From contig NZ_QBBX01000016.1 in assembly GCF_003073175.1 (NCBI RefSeq), positions 11,157 through 43,642 of the forward strand: 32,486 bases of DNA. Direction: 5' to 3'. Below, piece after piece: positions 1-6,809 of this stretch (positions are counted from its first letter, which is position 1; each line of letters begins with the position of its first letter). Source of the stretch: Peribacillus acanthi. Lineage in GTDB: Bacteria; Bacillota; Bacilli; Bacillales; DSM-1321. The notes beneath the pieces were generated by a model. It saw only the letters and a program-made list of their open reading frames with translations. It had not been told where the DNA came from and did not search any database. Position numbers and translations under genes: made by a program.

Positions 1-2
1 TT

Positions 3-269
3 CAAGATGGTGAATCAGAATTGGAGTTTCGACAACGGGTGGAACGAGTTTTTCACAAAATCATCTATGATTATCAACAGTACAAGAGAGTTGCGATTGT
101 GGCACATGGAGGAACGATCTCTAATTTAATAAAAATATTGCTAAAACAACCCTTTAATACTGAATTTTCCTTTCCTACGGGTGATACAGGGATCCATTTA
201 ATAGAAATGAAAGAACATCAAAGAATAATAAGGTTTCTAAATAAACAGGAACATCTCTACAACCTATAA
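3..269 (+). CDS. Histidine phosphatase family protein (C-terminal part)
   Basis: Only the C-terminal 88 codons are present; the frame is open to the left edge of the window. The motif VAIVAHGGTISNLI carries the second conserved histidine of the phosphoglycerate-mutase/histidine-phosphatase fold, and the following GDTGIHLIE segment is typical of the last strands. The RHG motif with the phosphorylated histidine would lie outside the window. Substrate cannot be told: the family includes phosphoglycerate mutases, alpha-ribazole phosphatases and broad-specificity phosphatases. A strong hairpin terminator follows the stop codon. Confidence 0.85.
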   Translation, partial: QDGESELEFRQRVERVFHKIIYDYQQYKRVAIVAHGGTISNLIKILLKQPFNTEFSFPTGDTGIHLIEMKEHQRIIRFLNKQEHLYNL

Positions 270-295
270 AAGAATAAATGTGATTCATATAAAAA

Positions 296-334
296 AAGAA
301 GCTGTATCGGTTATTATCGATTCAGCTTCTTTTT
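296..334. terminator. Bidirectional rho-independent terminator
   Basis: AAGAAGCTG (296-304) pairs with CAGCTTCTT (323-331), and the stem continues inward as ATCG/CGAT past a T-T mismatch. T-runs lie on both outer sides, so it can serve the phosphatase gene on + and the convergent MFS gene on -. Confidence 0.85.
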
Positions 335-337
335 ATT

Positions 338-1516
338 TTAATTCGATTCATTATTTAAAGTTGTAAACAACGATTTAACCTTGATACTTCCCATTGAGAT
401 GAAAGCAGTCGCTAAAGCAAAAATAATAAAGAGCCCTCCCACTGTCGGGTTAGTTTCTACAGACGATCTTTCAATTACGATGCCACCGATAAACGAGCCG
501 AAAGCAATTCCAAAATGAAGAGCGGAATTATTTAAGCTTTGTTGAATATCGGATGATTCGGGTGCAGACTCAATCAGATAGCTTTGCATGGCAGGTGTAA
601 TGGCCCAGCTAAGCATGCTCCAGATGACCATGACCGCTAAGAATAATGGCATTGAGGTAATTGTATATGGAATCGAGAAAATTGAAAAAGCAAACACAAC
701 AATTACACCTAAGATGGTCGGTTTCGTACCAAATCGGTCTCCTAATGTACCTCCAACTCCACCACCGACAACTGCAGCCAATCCAAAAATTAAATACACG
801 ATACTTACCCACGTTCCATTTAACCCCATTGTATTTTTTAAGAATGGAGTTAAATAACCATAAAACGTTAGGTGACCCGTCAAGAAAAGAAAGGATGTCA
901 ATTGGGCATAGAAAATTTTACGATTTTTTAACGTACGCAATTGCATTTTTAATGGAATAGAGGGTCTAGGATGAATTGGATCCATAAAGAAATACACCCC
1001 TGCGATGGAAAGCAAGGTTAAAATCATAATAAGGATAAATGGCGCTCTCCACCCGAATGCATTACCTAACATTAAACCAATAGGCACACCTAATACAAGC
1101 GAGGCACTAATTCCCATAAAAACAACACCAATGGCACGGGCACGATATTTTTCTGCCACTATATTGGAAGCAATCGTCACACATAGAACGACTAGTAATG
1201 AACCACTGATAGCGGAAACGATACGGGCGGTTAATAACAAAGTGTACGTTGTACTGAATACTGCAAGTCCGTTACCGAGTAAAAAGACTAATAAGGCTAG
1301 TAACGTGAGACGTTTACGTTCTATCTTTGCTGTTAAAGTTAATAATACAGGAGCGGCTATTGCGAAAACGAGTGAAAAAATAGAAATCAAGAAGCCTGCT
1401 TTTCCAATCGTTACATTGAGATCTTTTGCGACTAAGTCTAAGACACCGCCTATAATTAATTCGACCATACCTACCACAAATGAGACAATCGTTAATAAAT
1501 AAACACGTTTATTCAT
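338..1516 (-). CDS. MFS transporter (DHA1-type drug/metabolite exporter)
   Basis: A 392-residue protein with about 12 hydrophobic segments, starting MNKRVYLLTIVSFVVGMVELI, which resembles the AraJ/YdhP-type DHA1 branch of the major facilitator superfamily. It should be a proton-driven exporter in the cytoplasmic membrane; the substrate is unknown. The SD is GAGGTG, 11 bases before the ATG. It is divergent from a TrmB-type regulator 139 bp away, which suggests that regulator controls it. An imperfect inverted repeat in the shared region could be the operator. Family call is firm; substrate is not. Confidence 0.9.
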   Translation of the reverse strand: MNKRVYLLTIVSFVVGMVELIIGGVLDLVAKDLNVTIGKAGFLISIFSLVFAIAAPVLLTLTAKIERKRLTLLALLVFLLGNGLAVFSTTYTLLLTARIVSAISGSLLVVLCVTIASNIVAEKYRARAIGVVFMGISASLVLGVPIGLMLGNAFGWRAPFILIMILTLLSIAGVYFFMDPIHPRPSIPLKMQLRTLKNRKIFYAQLTSFLFLTGHLTFYGYLTPFLKNTMGLNGTWVSIVYLIFGLAAVVGGGVGGTLGDRFGTKPTILGVIVVFAFSIFSIPYTITSMPLFLAVMVIWSMLSWAITPAMQSYLIESAPESSDIQQSLNNSALHFGIAFGSFIGGIVIERSSVETNPTVGGLFIIFALATAFISMGSIKVKSLFTTLNNESN

Positions 1517-1540
1517 AGTTAGATGACACCTCTCTAGTTA

Positions 1541-1560
1541 GTTACCACTAAAAGAGTAAC
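1541..1560. promoter_or_regulatory. Possible operator between MFS and TrmB genes
   Basis: GTTAC (1541-1545) and GTAAC (1556-1560) form a 5-bp inverted repeat with a 10-base spacer. It lies 24 bp upstream of the MFS start codon. It may be the binding site of the neighbouring TrmB-type regulator. This is inferred from position only. Confidence 0.3.
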
Positions 1561-1609
1561 ATTTCGGAAGGTGTGCAACAAGGGTAAATTTATACAAAAA
1601 GAATGGCTA

Positions 1610-1618
1610 TGTTATGAT
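1610..1618 (+). promoter_or_regulatory. Extended -10 promoter of the TrmB-type gene
   Basis: TGTTATGAT is an extended -10 element (TGN plus TATGAT, 5/6 to consensus), 37 bp before the ATG at 1656. No good -35 is visible 17 bp upstream, which fits an extended -10 promoter. Confidence 0.5.
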
Positions 1619-1655
1619 AGTGGTACTAATAAAAGGTGAGTAAGGAGTCAAAATC

Positions 1656-2414
1656 ATGCTTCAACAATTTGGTTTTACACAATACGAAAGTCAGGTTTAT
1701 CAATCATTAGTAACGGTAGAAGAACCATTGGACGCGACAGCTATTGTCAAACGGTCGGAAGTTCCGAGGTCGAAGGTATATGAAGTCTTGCATCGATTAG
1801 GGGAAAAAGGCTTGATCTTAGAGTCGACAGTCGAAAAGAAACGATTATATTCTGCTTTACCATTGGAGGCCACGATTGAAAAGCTTAAAGCGGATTTTGA
1901 ATTTAACGTGCAACAATTGAAAAATGTCCAAATAAAAAATACAGTTCGGGATGACCGCGTATGGACACTAAAGGATAACCACTCTATTCAAGCTCTACTT
2001 TTAGAATTGCTGCAGCAAGCAGAGGCTTCCATAGTCATCTCTGGATGGGCAGATGACTTAACCTTATATCTCCCCATATTAGAAGAAAAATTTGAACAAG
2101 GTTTAAATATCAATATACATGTCATTGGTGAAATCAAGACCAATATTCCCAACGTCTCCACCTTAATTCCTGACCTGCAACATACGCATCTCGAAAAGAG
2201 TAGGATTTTGATTGTCGATGAACAAGAATTGATTTTTGCTGGGATAGAAGAATCAAAGTGGCAGGCCATTCGTACGCAATCGAATCCTCTGGTTAAATTT
2301 TTCACTGAGTTTTTCTATCATGACGTAGCATTAACCAAAATTACTCAAAAATATCGGGATATTGTTATGGATGATGAAGAAGTAAGAGAAGTATTATTGA
2401 ATTTAAGGTATTAA
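1656..2414 (+). CDS. TrmB-family transcriptional regulator
   Basis: 252 residues. The N-terminal winged helix (about 1-70) has the TrmB pattern: FGFTQYESQVYQSLV, then VPRSKVYEVLHRLGEKGLI as the recognition region. A short coiled segment follows. The C-terminal part (about 105-250) resembles the phospholipase-D-like effector domain found in TrmB and YrhO-type proteins, with SIVISGWADDL and ILIVDEQELIFAG strands. It is probably a ligand-responsive repressor or activator of the divergent MFS exporter. The ligand is unknown. It ends in a strong terminator shared with the convergent YceI gene. Confidence 0.85.
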   Translation: MLQQFGFTQYESQVYQSLVTVEEPLDATAIVKRSEVPRSKVYEVLHRLGEKGLILESTVEKKRLYSALPLEATIEKLKADFEFNVQQLKNVQIKNTVRDDRVWTLKDNHSIQALLLELLQQAEASIVISGWADDLTLYLPILEEKFEQGLNINIHVIGEIKTNIPNVSTLIPDLQHTHLEKSRILIVDEQELIFAGIEESKWQAIRTQSNPLVKFFTEFFYHDVALTKITQKYRDIVMDDEEVREVLLNLRY

Positions 2415-2457
2415 AAAAAGGCTGTTCCTGTGATTTTTCAGGATTAGCCTTTTTTCA
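2413..2457. terminator. Bidirectional rho-independent terminator
   Basis: The stem AAAAAGGCT...AGCCTTTTT, extended inward by TTCCTG/CAGGAT, has A- and T-runs on both sides. It lies between the convergent TrmB-type and YceI genes. Confidence 0.9.
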
Positions 2458-2461
2458 TTTA

Positions 2462-2998
2462 CTATGCTTGCTGTTTAGCAGCTTGAATTTCTAGAGAAAT
2501 CTTTACTTGATCTCCTACTAATATACCACCGGTTTCTAAGGCTGCATTCCAAGTTAAACCGTAGTCACTACGGTTAATGCTTCCTTTACCACTGAAACCA
2601 GCTTTTTCATTCCCCCATGGATCTTTGCCTTCTCCTTCGAACGTCACAGCGAACTTTTCGGAACGAGTCACTCCATGTAAGGATACGTCACCTGTTACAT
2701 CATATTCATTTTCACCCGTTTTAACGATGCTAGTAGCAACAAACGTTAATTGTGGATACTTCTCAATATCAAAGAAATCAGCAGTACGTAAATGATTGTC
2801 ACGATCAGCATTACGAGTATCTACACTTTCAAGATCGATTGAAAATTGGATGTTTGCAGTCGTTAAATCAGTTGGATCTGCTTCGATTGTAGCAGTGAAG
2901 GAGTTAAAAGATCCTTTCACATTACTCACCATCATATGACGGATAGAAAAGTCGACACTGCTATGTGTTGTATCAAGTACCCAAGTATTTTTCCCCAT
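2462..2998 (-). CDS. YceI family lipid-binding protein
   Basis: 178 residues, close to the usual YceI length. The start WVLDTTHSSVDFSIRHMMVSNVKG and the block RDNHLRTADFFDIEKYPQLTF are the family signatures of the lipocalin-like beta-barrel that binds polyisoprenoids or amphiphiles. There is no signal peptide, so this copy should be cytoplasmic, unlike E. coli YceI. The SD is AAAGGGGA before the ATG at 2998. It is monocistronic. The physiological role of Bacillus YceI proteins is not settled, so no pathway is assigned. Confidence 0.92.
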   Translation of the reverse strand: MGKNTWVLDTTHSSVDFSIRHMMVSNVKGSFNSFTATIEADPTDLTTANIQFSIDLESVDTRNADRDNHLRTADFFDIEKYPQLTFVATSIVKTGENEYDVTGDVSLHGVTRSEKFAVTFEGEGKDPWGNEKAGFSGKGSINRSDYGLTWNAALETGGILVGDQVKISLEIQAAKQQA

Positions 2999-3120
2999 TT
3001 TAAAATCCCCTTTAAATAAAAAGTTTTTAATTCGAGATAATTATTACACAGATAATCTAAAAATTGCAATAGGAAAATAAATAATTCTGAGTGGAATACT
3101 GGAATTTAAGGAGCATATAA

Positions 3121-3149
3121 TTGACAAAGGAAAAAGGATTATTTATGAT
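3121..3149 (+). promoter_or_regulatory. Strong sigma-A promoter of the riboswitch leader
   Basis: TTGACA (3121-3126), 17 bp, TATGAT (3144-3149): 6/6 and 5/6 to consensus. Transcription would begin near 3157, just before the conserved aptamer start at about 3174. Confidence 0.85.
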
Positions 3150-3171
3150 TGATTTATAGAATTGAATATCT

Positions 3172-3290
3172 CCTAAAGGGGAGTAGCTTTTACAATAAAG
3201 TCGTCATTTCAGAGTCCATACTCTCGGCTTTATTGGCAACGATTGTTGTTAGCAAGACCTTTACCATCTAGGTAAGGGCATTCATATGCG
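3172..3290 (+). ncRNA. yybP-ykoY manganese riboswitch
   Basis: The leader has the hallmarks of the yybP-ykoY (Mn2+-sensing) RNA: the 5' block AAAGGGGAGTAGC (3175-3187), the helix AATAAAG/CTTTATT (3194-3200 and 3228-3234) enclosing TCGTCA and CTCTCGG, and the 3' block AGCAAGACCTTTACC (3251-3265) followed by GGTAAGG (3271-3277). The order and spacing resemble the B. subtilis ykoY leader as I remember it. A strong promoter lies upstream and an intrinsic terminator immediately downstream, so control is probably by Mn2+-dependent antitermination. The next gene encodes a Spo0M-like protein, not the usual Mn exporter, TerC protein or P-type ATPase. The element class is strong; exact ends are approximate. 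Confidence 0.82.
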
Positions 3291-3293
3291 AAG

Positions 3294-3326
3294 AAAAACC
3301 TTTACCTAAACGGTAAAGGTTTTTTT
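3294..3326 (+). terminator. Riboswitch expression-platform terminator
   Basis: AAAAACCTTTACC (3294-3306), a 5-base loop and GGTAAAGGTTTTT (3312-3324), with the T-run continuing to 3326. CCTTTACC here duplicates the 8-mer at 3258-3265 inside the aptamer 3' region, so alternative pairing is possible. Confidence 0.88.
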
Positions 3327-3476
3327 GTACTTTAAGATAACAGTACTTGGCAGGCGCTAGGCTTTTACTAACACTAAGGGTTGTTTTAGCTAAGCTTTCT
3401 ACTCTTTTCTTACTTCAAGCATTATTAAATGAGATTTCTATGTAAAATCACAAAAAATGTAGGAGGTTGTTTCTTT

Positions 3477-3863
3477 ATGATACTAAGAAAATATATGTCG
3501 CTATTAGGTGTAGGCTCGGCAAGTGTCGATTTGATTTTACCTAAGGAAGAATATAGACGTGGAGAACATATTTATGGGCATTTTTTTATCAGGGGTGGAA
3601 CAGTTGAGCAGCAAATCAAACGGATTGAATGTGATTTGGTGATGATAAATAAAGAAACTGGGAAAGAAGAGGTCGTAGATTCAACTAATATCCTGTCTAC
3701 TAGACAGATAGATTCTGAGGAACTGAACAAAATAGAGTTTACCTTTAAACTTCCAGAAGTAATTCCAGTTTCTTCAGAAGAAATTTCTTACCGATTTAAA
3801 ACAAAATTAACATTCAATGAGGGAATCGAGAGCAGAGATCAAGATTTTATAAGAATCGTATAG
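3477..3863 (+). CDS. Spo0M-like single-domain protein
   Basis: 128 residues from the ATG at 3477, which follows AGGAGG (3461-3466) by 10 bases; the in-frame ATG at 3429 has no SD. The sequence (GVGSASVDLILPKEEYRRGE, then RGGTVEQQIKRIECDLVMI, ending SRDQDFIRIV) matches the N-terminal arrestin-like half of the sporulation-control protein Spo0M, which is normally about 250 residues. The C-terminal half is absent and the ORF ends cleanly at the domain boundary, so it looks like a short paralogue rather than a broken gene. Spo0M proteins influence sporulation and cell division in Bacillus; the mechanism is poorly known. The Mn2+ riboswitch leader 150 bp upstream implies metal-dependent expression. 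Confidence 0.8.
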   Translation: MILRKYMSLLGVGSASVDLILPKEEYRRGEHIYGHFFIRGGTVEQQIKRIECDLVMINKETGKEEVVDSTNILSTRQIDSEELNKIEFTFKLPEVIPVSSEEISYRFKTKLTFNEGIESRDQDFIRIV

Positions 3864-3908
3864 ATTAAGTACCTTCAACTTATCATTTATTTAATTTCCA
3901 GATATAGG

Positions 3909-3914
3909 TATAAT
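3909..3914 (+). promoter_or_regulatory. -10 element before the S51 peptidase gene
   Basis: A perfect TATAAT 25 bp before the start codon. The hexamer 17 bp upstream (TTTATT) is a poor -35, so assignment rests on the -10 alone. Confidence 0.45.
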
Positions 3915-3938
3915 CTTGTTGTGGAAGGGTGAAAAATC

Positions 3939-4583
3939 ATGAAAAAGTTAGTGCTACTAAGCGACTTAGATATTGAGGATAACCTGCCTTTAGTAATGAA
4001 AATAAAAGATATGGTGGGGGTATCTTCAGCGAAGCTAGGATATATTCCTTCTCAACTTGATCTAGACCGGAAGTATTTTTCAGCTTCTATTCAACACTTT
4101 AATCGACTGGGCTTTCAGGAGTTTCTGTATTTTGATGTAGATGAAGAGTATGATGAAAGATTAATTGATGAGTTACTTCATTGTGATGCAATCTATCTAT
4201 CAGGCGGGAATACGTTTTATTTTCTCCAAAACTTACGACAAAAAAATATTACGATTCTACTTAAGGAAGCGGTTGAACAAGGTAAGTTATTAATCGGGAT
4301 GAGTGCAGGGTCGATCATGATGTCATCAACTATTAAAATGGCTGGTTTAATTGACGTCAATGGAGTTGGGTTAAAGGATCTTGATGCCTTGAATATAGTT
4401 GAATTTGATTTTATGCCACATTGGGAGCATAAACGTTCATTGGAGAGGTTAGTGGATTATTCCAATGAAAATCAGAAAAAAGTCTATGCTTGTCACGATG
4501 GAGAAGGCTTGGTGGTAGAAGGAGATAGATTAGAAACCTATGGTGACGTGATTTGTATACAAAGGGGGCAACAAGATGAGTGA
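3939..4583 (+). CDS. Peptidase E-like protein (peptidase S51 family)
   Basis: 214 residues with a class-I glutamine-amidotransferase-like fold. LSGGNTF (87-93) and GMSAGS (120-125) are S51 signatures, with Ser122 as the likely nucleophile in the elbow, and a C-terminal FMPHWEHK block (158-165) supplying the candidate catalytic His161 or His164. Family members include dipeptidase E (Asp-X dipeptides) and cyanophycinase; this one lacks a signal peptide and is probably cytosolic. It overlaps the downstream kinase gene by 8 bases, implying translational coupling. The substrate is not determined. Confidence 0.82.
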   Translation: MKKLVLLSDLDIEDNLPLVMKIKDMVGVSSAKLGYIPSQLDLDRKYFSASIQHFNRLGFQEFLYFDVDEEYDERLIDELLHCDAIYLSGGNTFYFLQNLRQKNITILLKEAVEQGKLLIGMSAGSIMMSSTIKMAGLIDVNGVGLKDLDALNIVEFDFMPHWEHKRSLERLVDYSNENQKKVYACHDGEGLVVEGDRLETYGDVICIQRGQQDE

Positions 4584-5163
4584 AGAAAAGTTGAAGAAAT
4601 TAGTCGATGTGCTGAACGATTTTCCAAGAAAGCAATCGACTCTTTTAATAGGGATTGATGGTTGTGGAGGTGCAGGTAAAAGTACCTTTGCCAATAAATT
4701 AAAGGAAAGGTTTGAAAATGCGACCGTTGTGCATATGGATGATTTTTATTTTCCTTCTGCAAGCATTATCAAAGACCATCCGCTTAACAAGCCTATTGGA
4801 GCAGATTGTGATTGGAAACGCGTACTTCAACAGGTGTTGGAACCTATTAGCCAAGAAAAAGAAGGTCATTATCAAAGGTACGATTGGGAAAGTGATCAAC
4901 TTGCAGAATGGCATACCGTCCCAATTGGGGGCATAGTGATAGTAGAAGGGGTGTATTCGACTCGAAAGGAACTTTCCGATGTCTATGACTTTAAAATTTG
5001 GTTGGAGACACCAAGAGATATTCGACTTAATAGAGGATTAGAAAGAGACGGAGAGGAAGCGAGAGATCGATGGGAAAATAATTGGATGATAGCAGAAGAT
5101 TGCTATTCTAAAGAACATACGCCTAAGGAAAGAGCGAATCTCATAGTAGACGGTACTCAATAA
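4576..5163 (+). CDS. Uridine kinase-like P-loop kinase
   Basis: 195 residues. Walker A is GCGGAGKS (29-36), and VVHMDDFYFP (51-60) matches the substrate-binding strand of the uridine kinase/phosphoribulokinase family. YDWESDQLAEW and the late LNRGLERDGEEARDRW region resemble small Bacillus uridine-kinase-like proteins that are shorter than Udk (about 210). A phosphotransferase acting on a nucleoside or other small molecule is expected, but the substrate cannot be read from sequence. The start overlaps the S51 peptidase stop. No terminator is visible after it. Confidence 0.78.
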   Translation: MSEEKLKKLVDVLNDFPRKQSTLLIGIDGCGGAGKSTFANKLKERFENATVVHMDDFYFPSASIIKDHPLNKPIGADCDWKRVLQQVLEPISQEKEGHYQRYDWESDQLAEWHTVPIGGIVIVEGVYSTRKELSDVYDFKIWLETPRDIRLNRGLERDGEEARDRWENNWMIAEDCYSKEHTPKERANLIVDGTQ

Positions 5164-5240
5164 AGGGATTGAATGAAGCTCTAGCATCAACTGTAAAAAA
5201 TAGGTATAAATGATTATTGAAAATGTTTAGAATATTTTTG

Positions 5241-5269
5241 TTGAGAGATTAATAAGTATGTGATATATT
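5241..5269 (+). promoter_or_regulatory. Sigma-A promoter of the sugar ABC operon
   Basis: TTGAGA (5241-5246), 17 bp, TATATT (5264-5269): 5/6 and 5/6 to consensus. The first LacI-type operator begins about 14 bp downstream of the -10, a position that would block initiation or escape. A weaker alternative (TTGTAT at 5334, TATTCT at 5357) precedes the second operator in the same geometry. Confidence 0.7.
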
Positions 5270-5282
5270 AATTTTGCGATTA

Positions 5283-5298
5283 ATGCAAACGTTTTCGT
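5283..5298. promoter_or_regulatory. LacI-family operator O1
   Basis: ATGCAAACGTTTTCGT has the AAACGTTT core typical of LacI/GalR-family operators and of some catabolite-response elements. A near copy lies 88 bp downstream. The LacI regulator at the end of the operon is the likely ligand; CcpA is the alternative. Confidence 0.72.
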
Positions 5299-5370
5299 AA
5301 TAGGAAGTCATTCCTCTTACATAAAAAACGACTTTGTATTTCACTTATAGACATAATATTCTACTAATTT

Positions 5371-5386
5371 ATGCAAACGTTTTCTT
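5371..5386. promoter_or_regulatory. LacI-family operator O2
   Basis: ATGCAAACGTTTTCTT is identical to O1 over 14 bases (ATGCAAACGTTTTC). The 88-bp centre-to-centre distance would allow looping by a tetrameric LacI-type protein, or separate repression of two tandem promoters. Confidence 0.72.
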
Positions 5387-5419
5387 GGTCGCATATTTAT
5401 AAAAAATGGGGGTTCTTGT

Positions 5420-6724
5420 ATGCGCAAAAACAAGCTTTTTGCAAGTATTGTTGCAATTTTAATGCTACTAGGTGCTATCTTAACAGGCTGTTCCTCTTCT
5501 GATGGATCAAAAGAAGAAGGTAAAGACGGCAAAGAGCAAGTAACATTGGATGTATTCCAATTTAAAGTGGAATTCAAAGAGCAATTCGAAGCAGTTGCAA
5601 AAGAATATGAAAAAGCTAATCCAAATGTAAAAATCAATATAACAACTGTCGGTGGCGGTGAAGATTACGGCGCTGCTTTGAAATCGAAATTTGCGTCTGG
5701 TAAAGAGCCTGCTATCTATAACGTTGGTGGTCCACAAGATGTTGCAGACTGGAAAGCGAAGTTAGCTGACCTATCTGATACGAAAGCTGCAGAAGCTGCT
5801 CTTGATGGTTTATTAACGGGAGTAAGCACAGATGGTAAAGTTCTTGGTCTTCCATATAACCAAGAAGGATATGGGTTAATCTTCAACAAAGCAATCTTTG
5901 AGAAAGCTGGAATTAATCCAGACGAAATTACTACGTATGCTGCTTTAGAAAGCGCAGTGAAAAAATTAGACAGCATGAAAGGCGATTTAAAGCTAGATGC
6001 TGTATTCGCACTTCCTGCAAAAGAAACTTGGGTAACTGGTTTACACCTTTCTAACGCGTTCATCGCTCCTGAGTTTGACAATGACGTGTTAAAAGCGTTC
6101 GATTCTAAAACACTAGAGTTCAAGTATGCTGATGCATTCAAGAAAGTTTTAGATCTTCAAAATGATTATTCTGTACAACCTACAGTAAGCCTTGACTACT
6201 CACAACAAGTAGAAGAGTTATTCTCTCTTCAAAAAGTTGCGATTATCCAACAAGGTAACTGGGCATACGGCTCCATCGCTGGTATCGATCAAGAATTTGC
6301 TGATAATAACATCGGTCTTCTTCCAATTCCAGTTGAAGGTGTAGTAGAAGATTCAATTCCAGTTGGCGTTCCAATGTATTGGGGAGTTAACAGCAACAAA
6401 GACGAAAGTGTGATTACAGAATCTAAGAAGTTCTTAGATTGGTTATATACTTCTGATGAAGGTAAAGAAAAAGTACTAAACGACTTCAAATTCATTCCTG
6501 CTTATGAAGGTTATGATTCAAGCAAAATTTCTGATCCTCTATCTCAAGCGGTATACAAATACGCTACAGATGGAAAAACAACAGGTTGGACATTCATGGG
6601 ATATCCAACAGGTTGGGGACAAAACCAATTAGGTGTTAACATTCAAAAATATGTAAGTAAAGAAATGAAATGGGAAGACCTAGTGAACGAGTCTAAAAAG
6701 ACTTGGGAAGATGCAAGAAAATAA
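5420..6724 (+). CDS. Sugar ABC transporter substrate-binding lipoprotein
   Basis: 434 residues, family-1 extracellular solute-binding protein. The signal peptide (1-23) ends in a lipobox LTGC with Cys24 as the lipidated residue, followed by a Ser/Lys/Glu-rich linker, so the protein is anchored on the outer face of the membrane. AVAKEYEKANPNVKINI and the late GYPTGWGQNQLG region are typical of oligosaccharide-binding members (MsmE/MalE/CycB type). The SD GGGGGT lies 7 bases before the ATG. It is first in the operon and followed by a stem-loop, which would keep its level above the permeases. The sugar is unknown; no hydrolase is linked to hint at it. Confidence 0.9.
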   Translation: MRKNKLFASIVAILMLLGAILTGCSSSDGSKEEGKDGKEQVTLDVFQFKVEFKEQFEAVAKEYEKANPNVKINITTVGGGEDYGAALKSKFASGKEPAIYNVGGPQDVADWKAKLADLSDTKAAEAALDGLLTGVSTDGKVLGLPYNQEGYGLIFNKAIFEKAGINPDEITTYAALESAVKKLDSMKGDLKLDAVFALPAKETWVTGLHLSNAFIAPEFDNDVLKAFDSKTLEFKYADAFKKVLDLQNDYSVQPTVSLDYSQQVEELFSLQKVAIIQQGNWAYGSIAGIDQEFADNNIGLLPIPVEGVVEDSIPVGVPMYWGVNSNKDESVITESKKFLDWLYTSDEGKEKVLNDFKFIPAYEGYDSSKISDPLSQAVYKYATDGKTTGWTFMGYPTGWGQNQLGVNIQKYVSKEMKWEDLVNESKKTWEDARK

Positions 6725-6743
6725 TATCCGCCTATGGCACACG

Positions 6744-6775
6744 AAACAAAGTAGCGATTTTTGCTACTTTGTTTT
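6744..6775 (+). terminator. Intra-operon stem-loop (partial terminator)
   Basis: A perfect 12-bp stem AAACAAAGTAGC/GCTACTTTGTTT with a 7-base loop and short T-run, between binding-protein and permease genes. Such elements usually attenuate downstream expression or protect the upstream mRNA 3' end. Confidence 0.75.
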
Positions 6776-6809
6776 GTTGCATTAGTGGTGGAAGTTGGAG
6801 GGAAAGAAC

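Noticed and set aside
1005-1502. 165-codon open frame on the + strand
   Set aside because: It is antisense to the MFS gene, has no SD, and its low-complexity Thr/Ile/Asn-rich product is typical of the shadow of a membrane-protein gene.
3429-3476. Upstream 16-codon extension of the Spo0M-like protein
   Set aside because: The ATG at 3429 has no SD, while AGGAGG stands 10 bases before the ATG at 3477; the family begins near that point.
5716-6141. 141-codon frame on the minus strand
   Set aside because: Antisense to the sugar-binding lipoprotein, whose reading frame is clear; no SD or family pattern.
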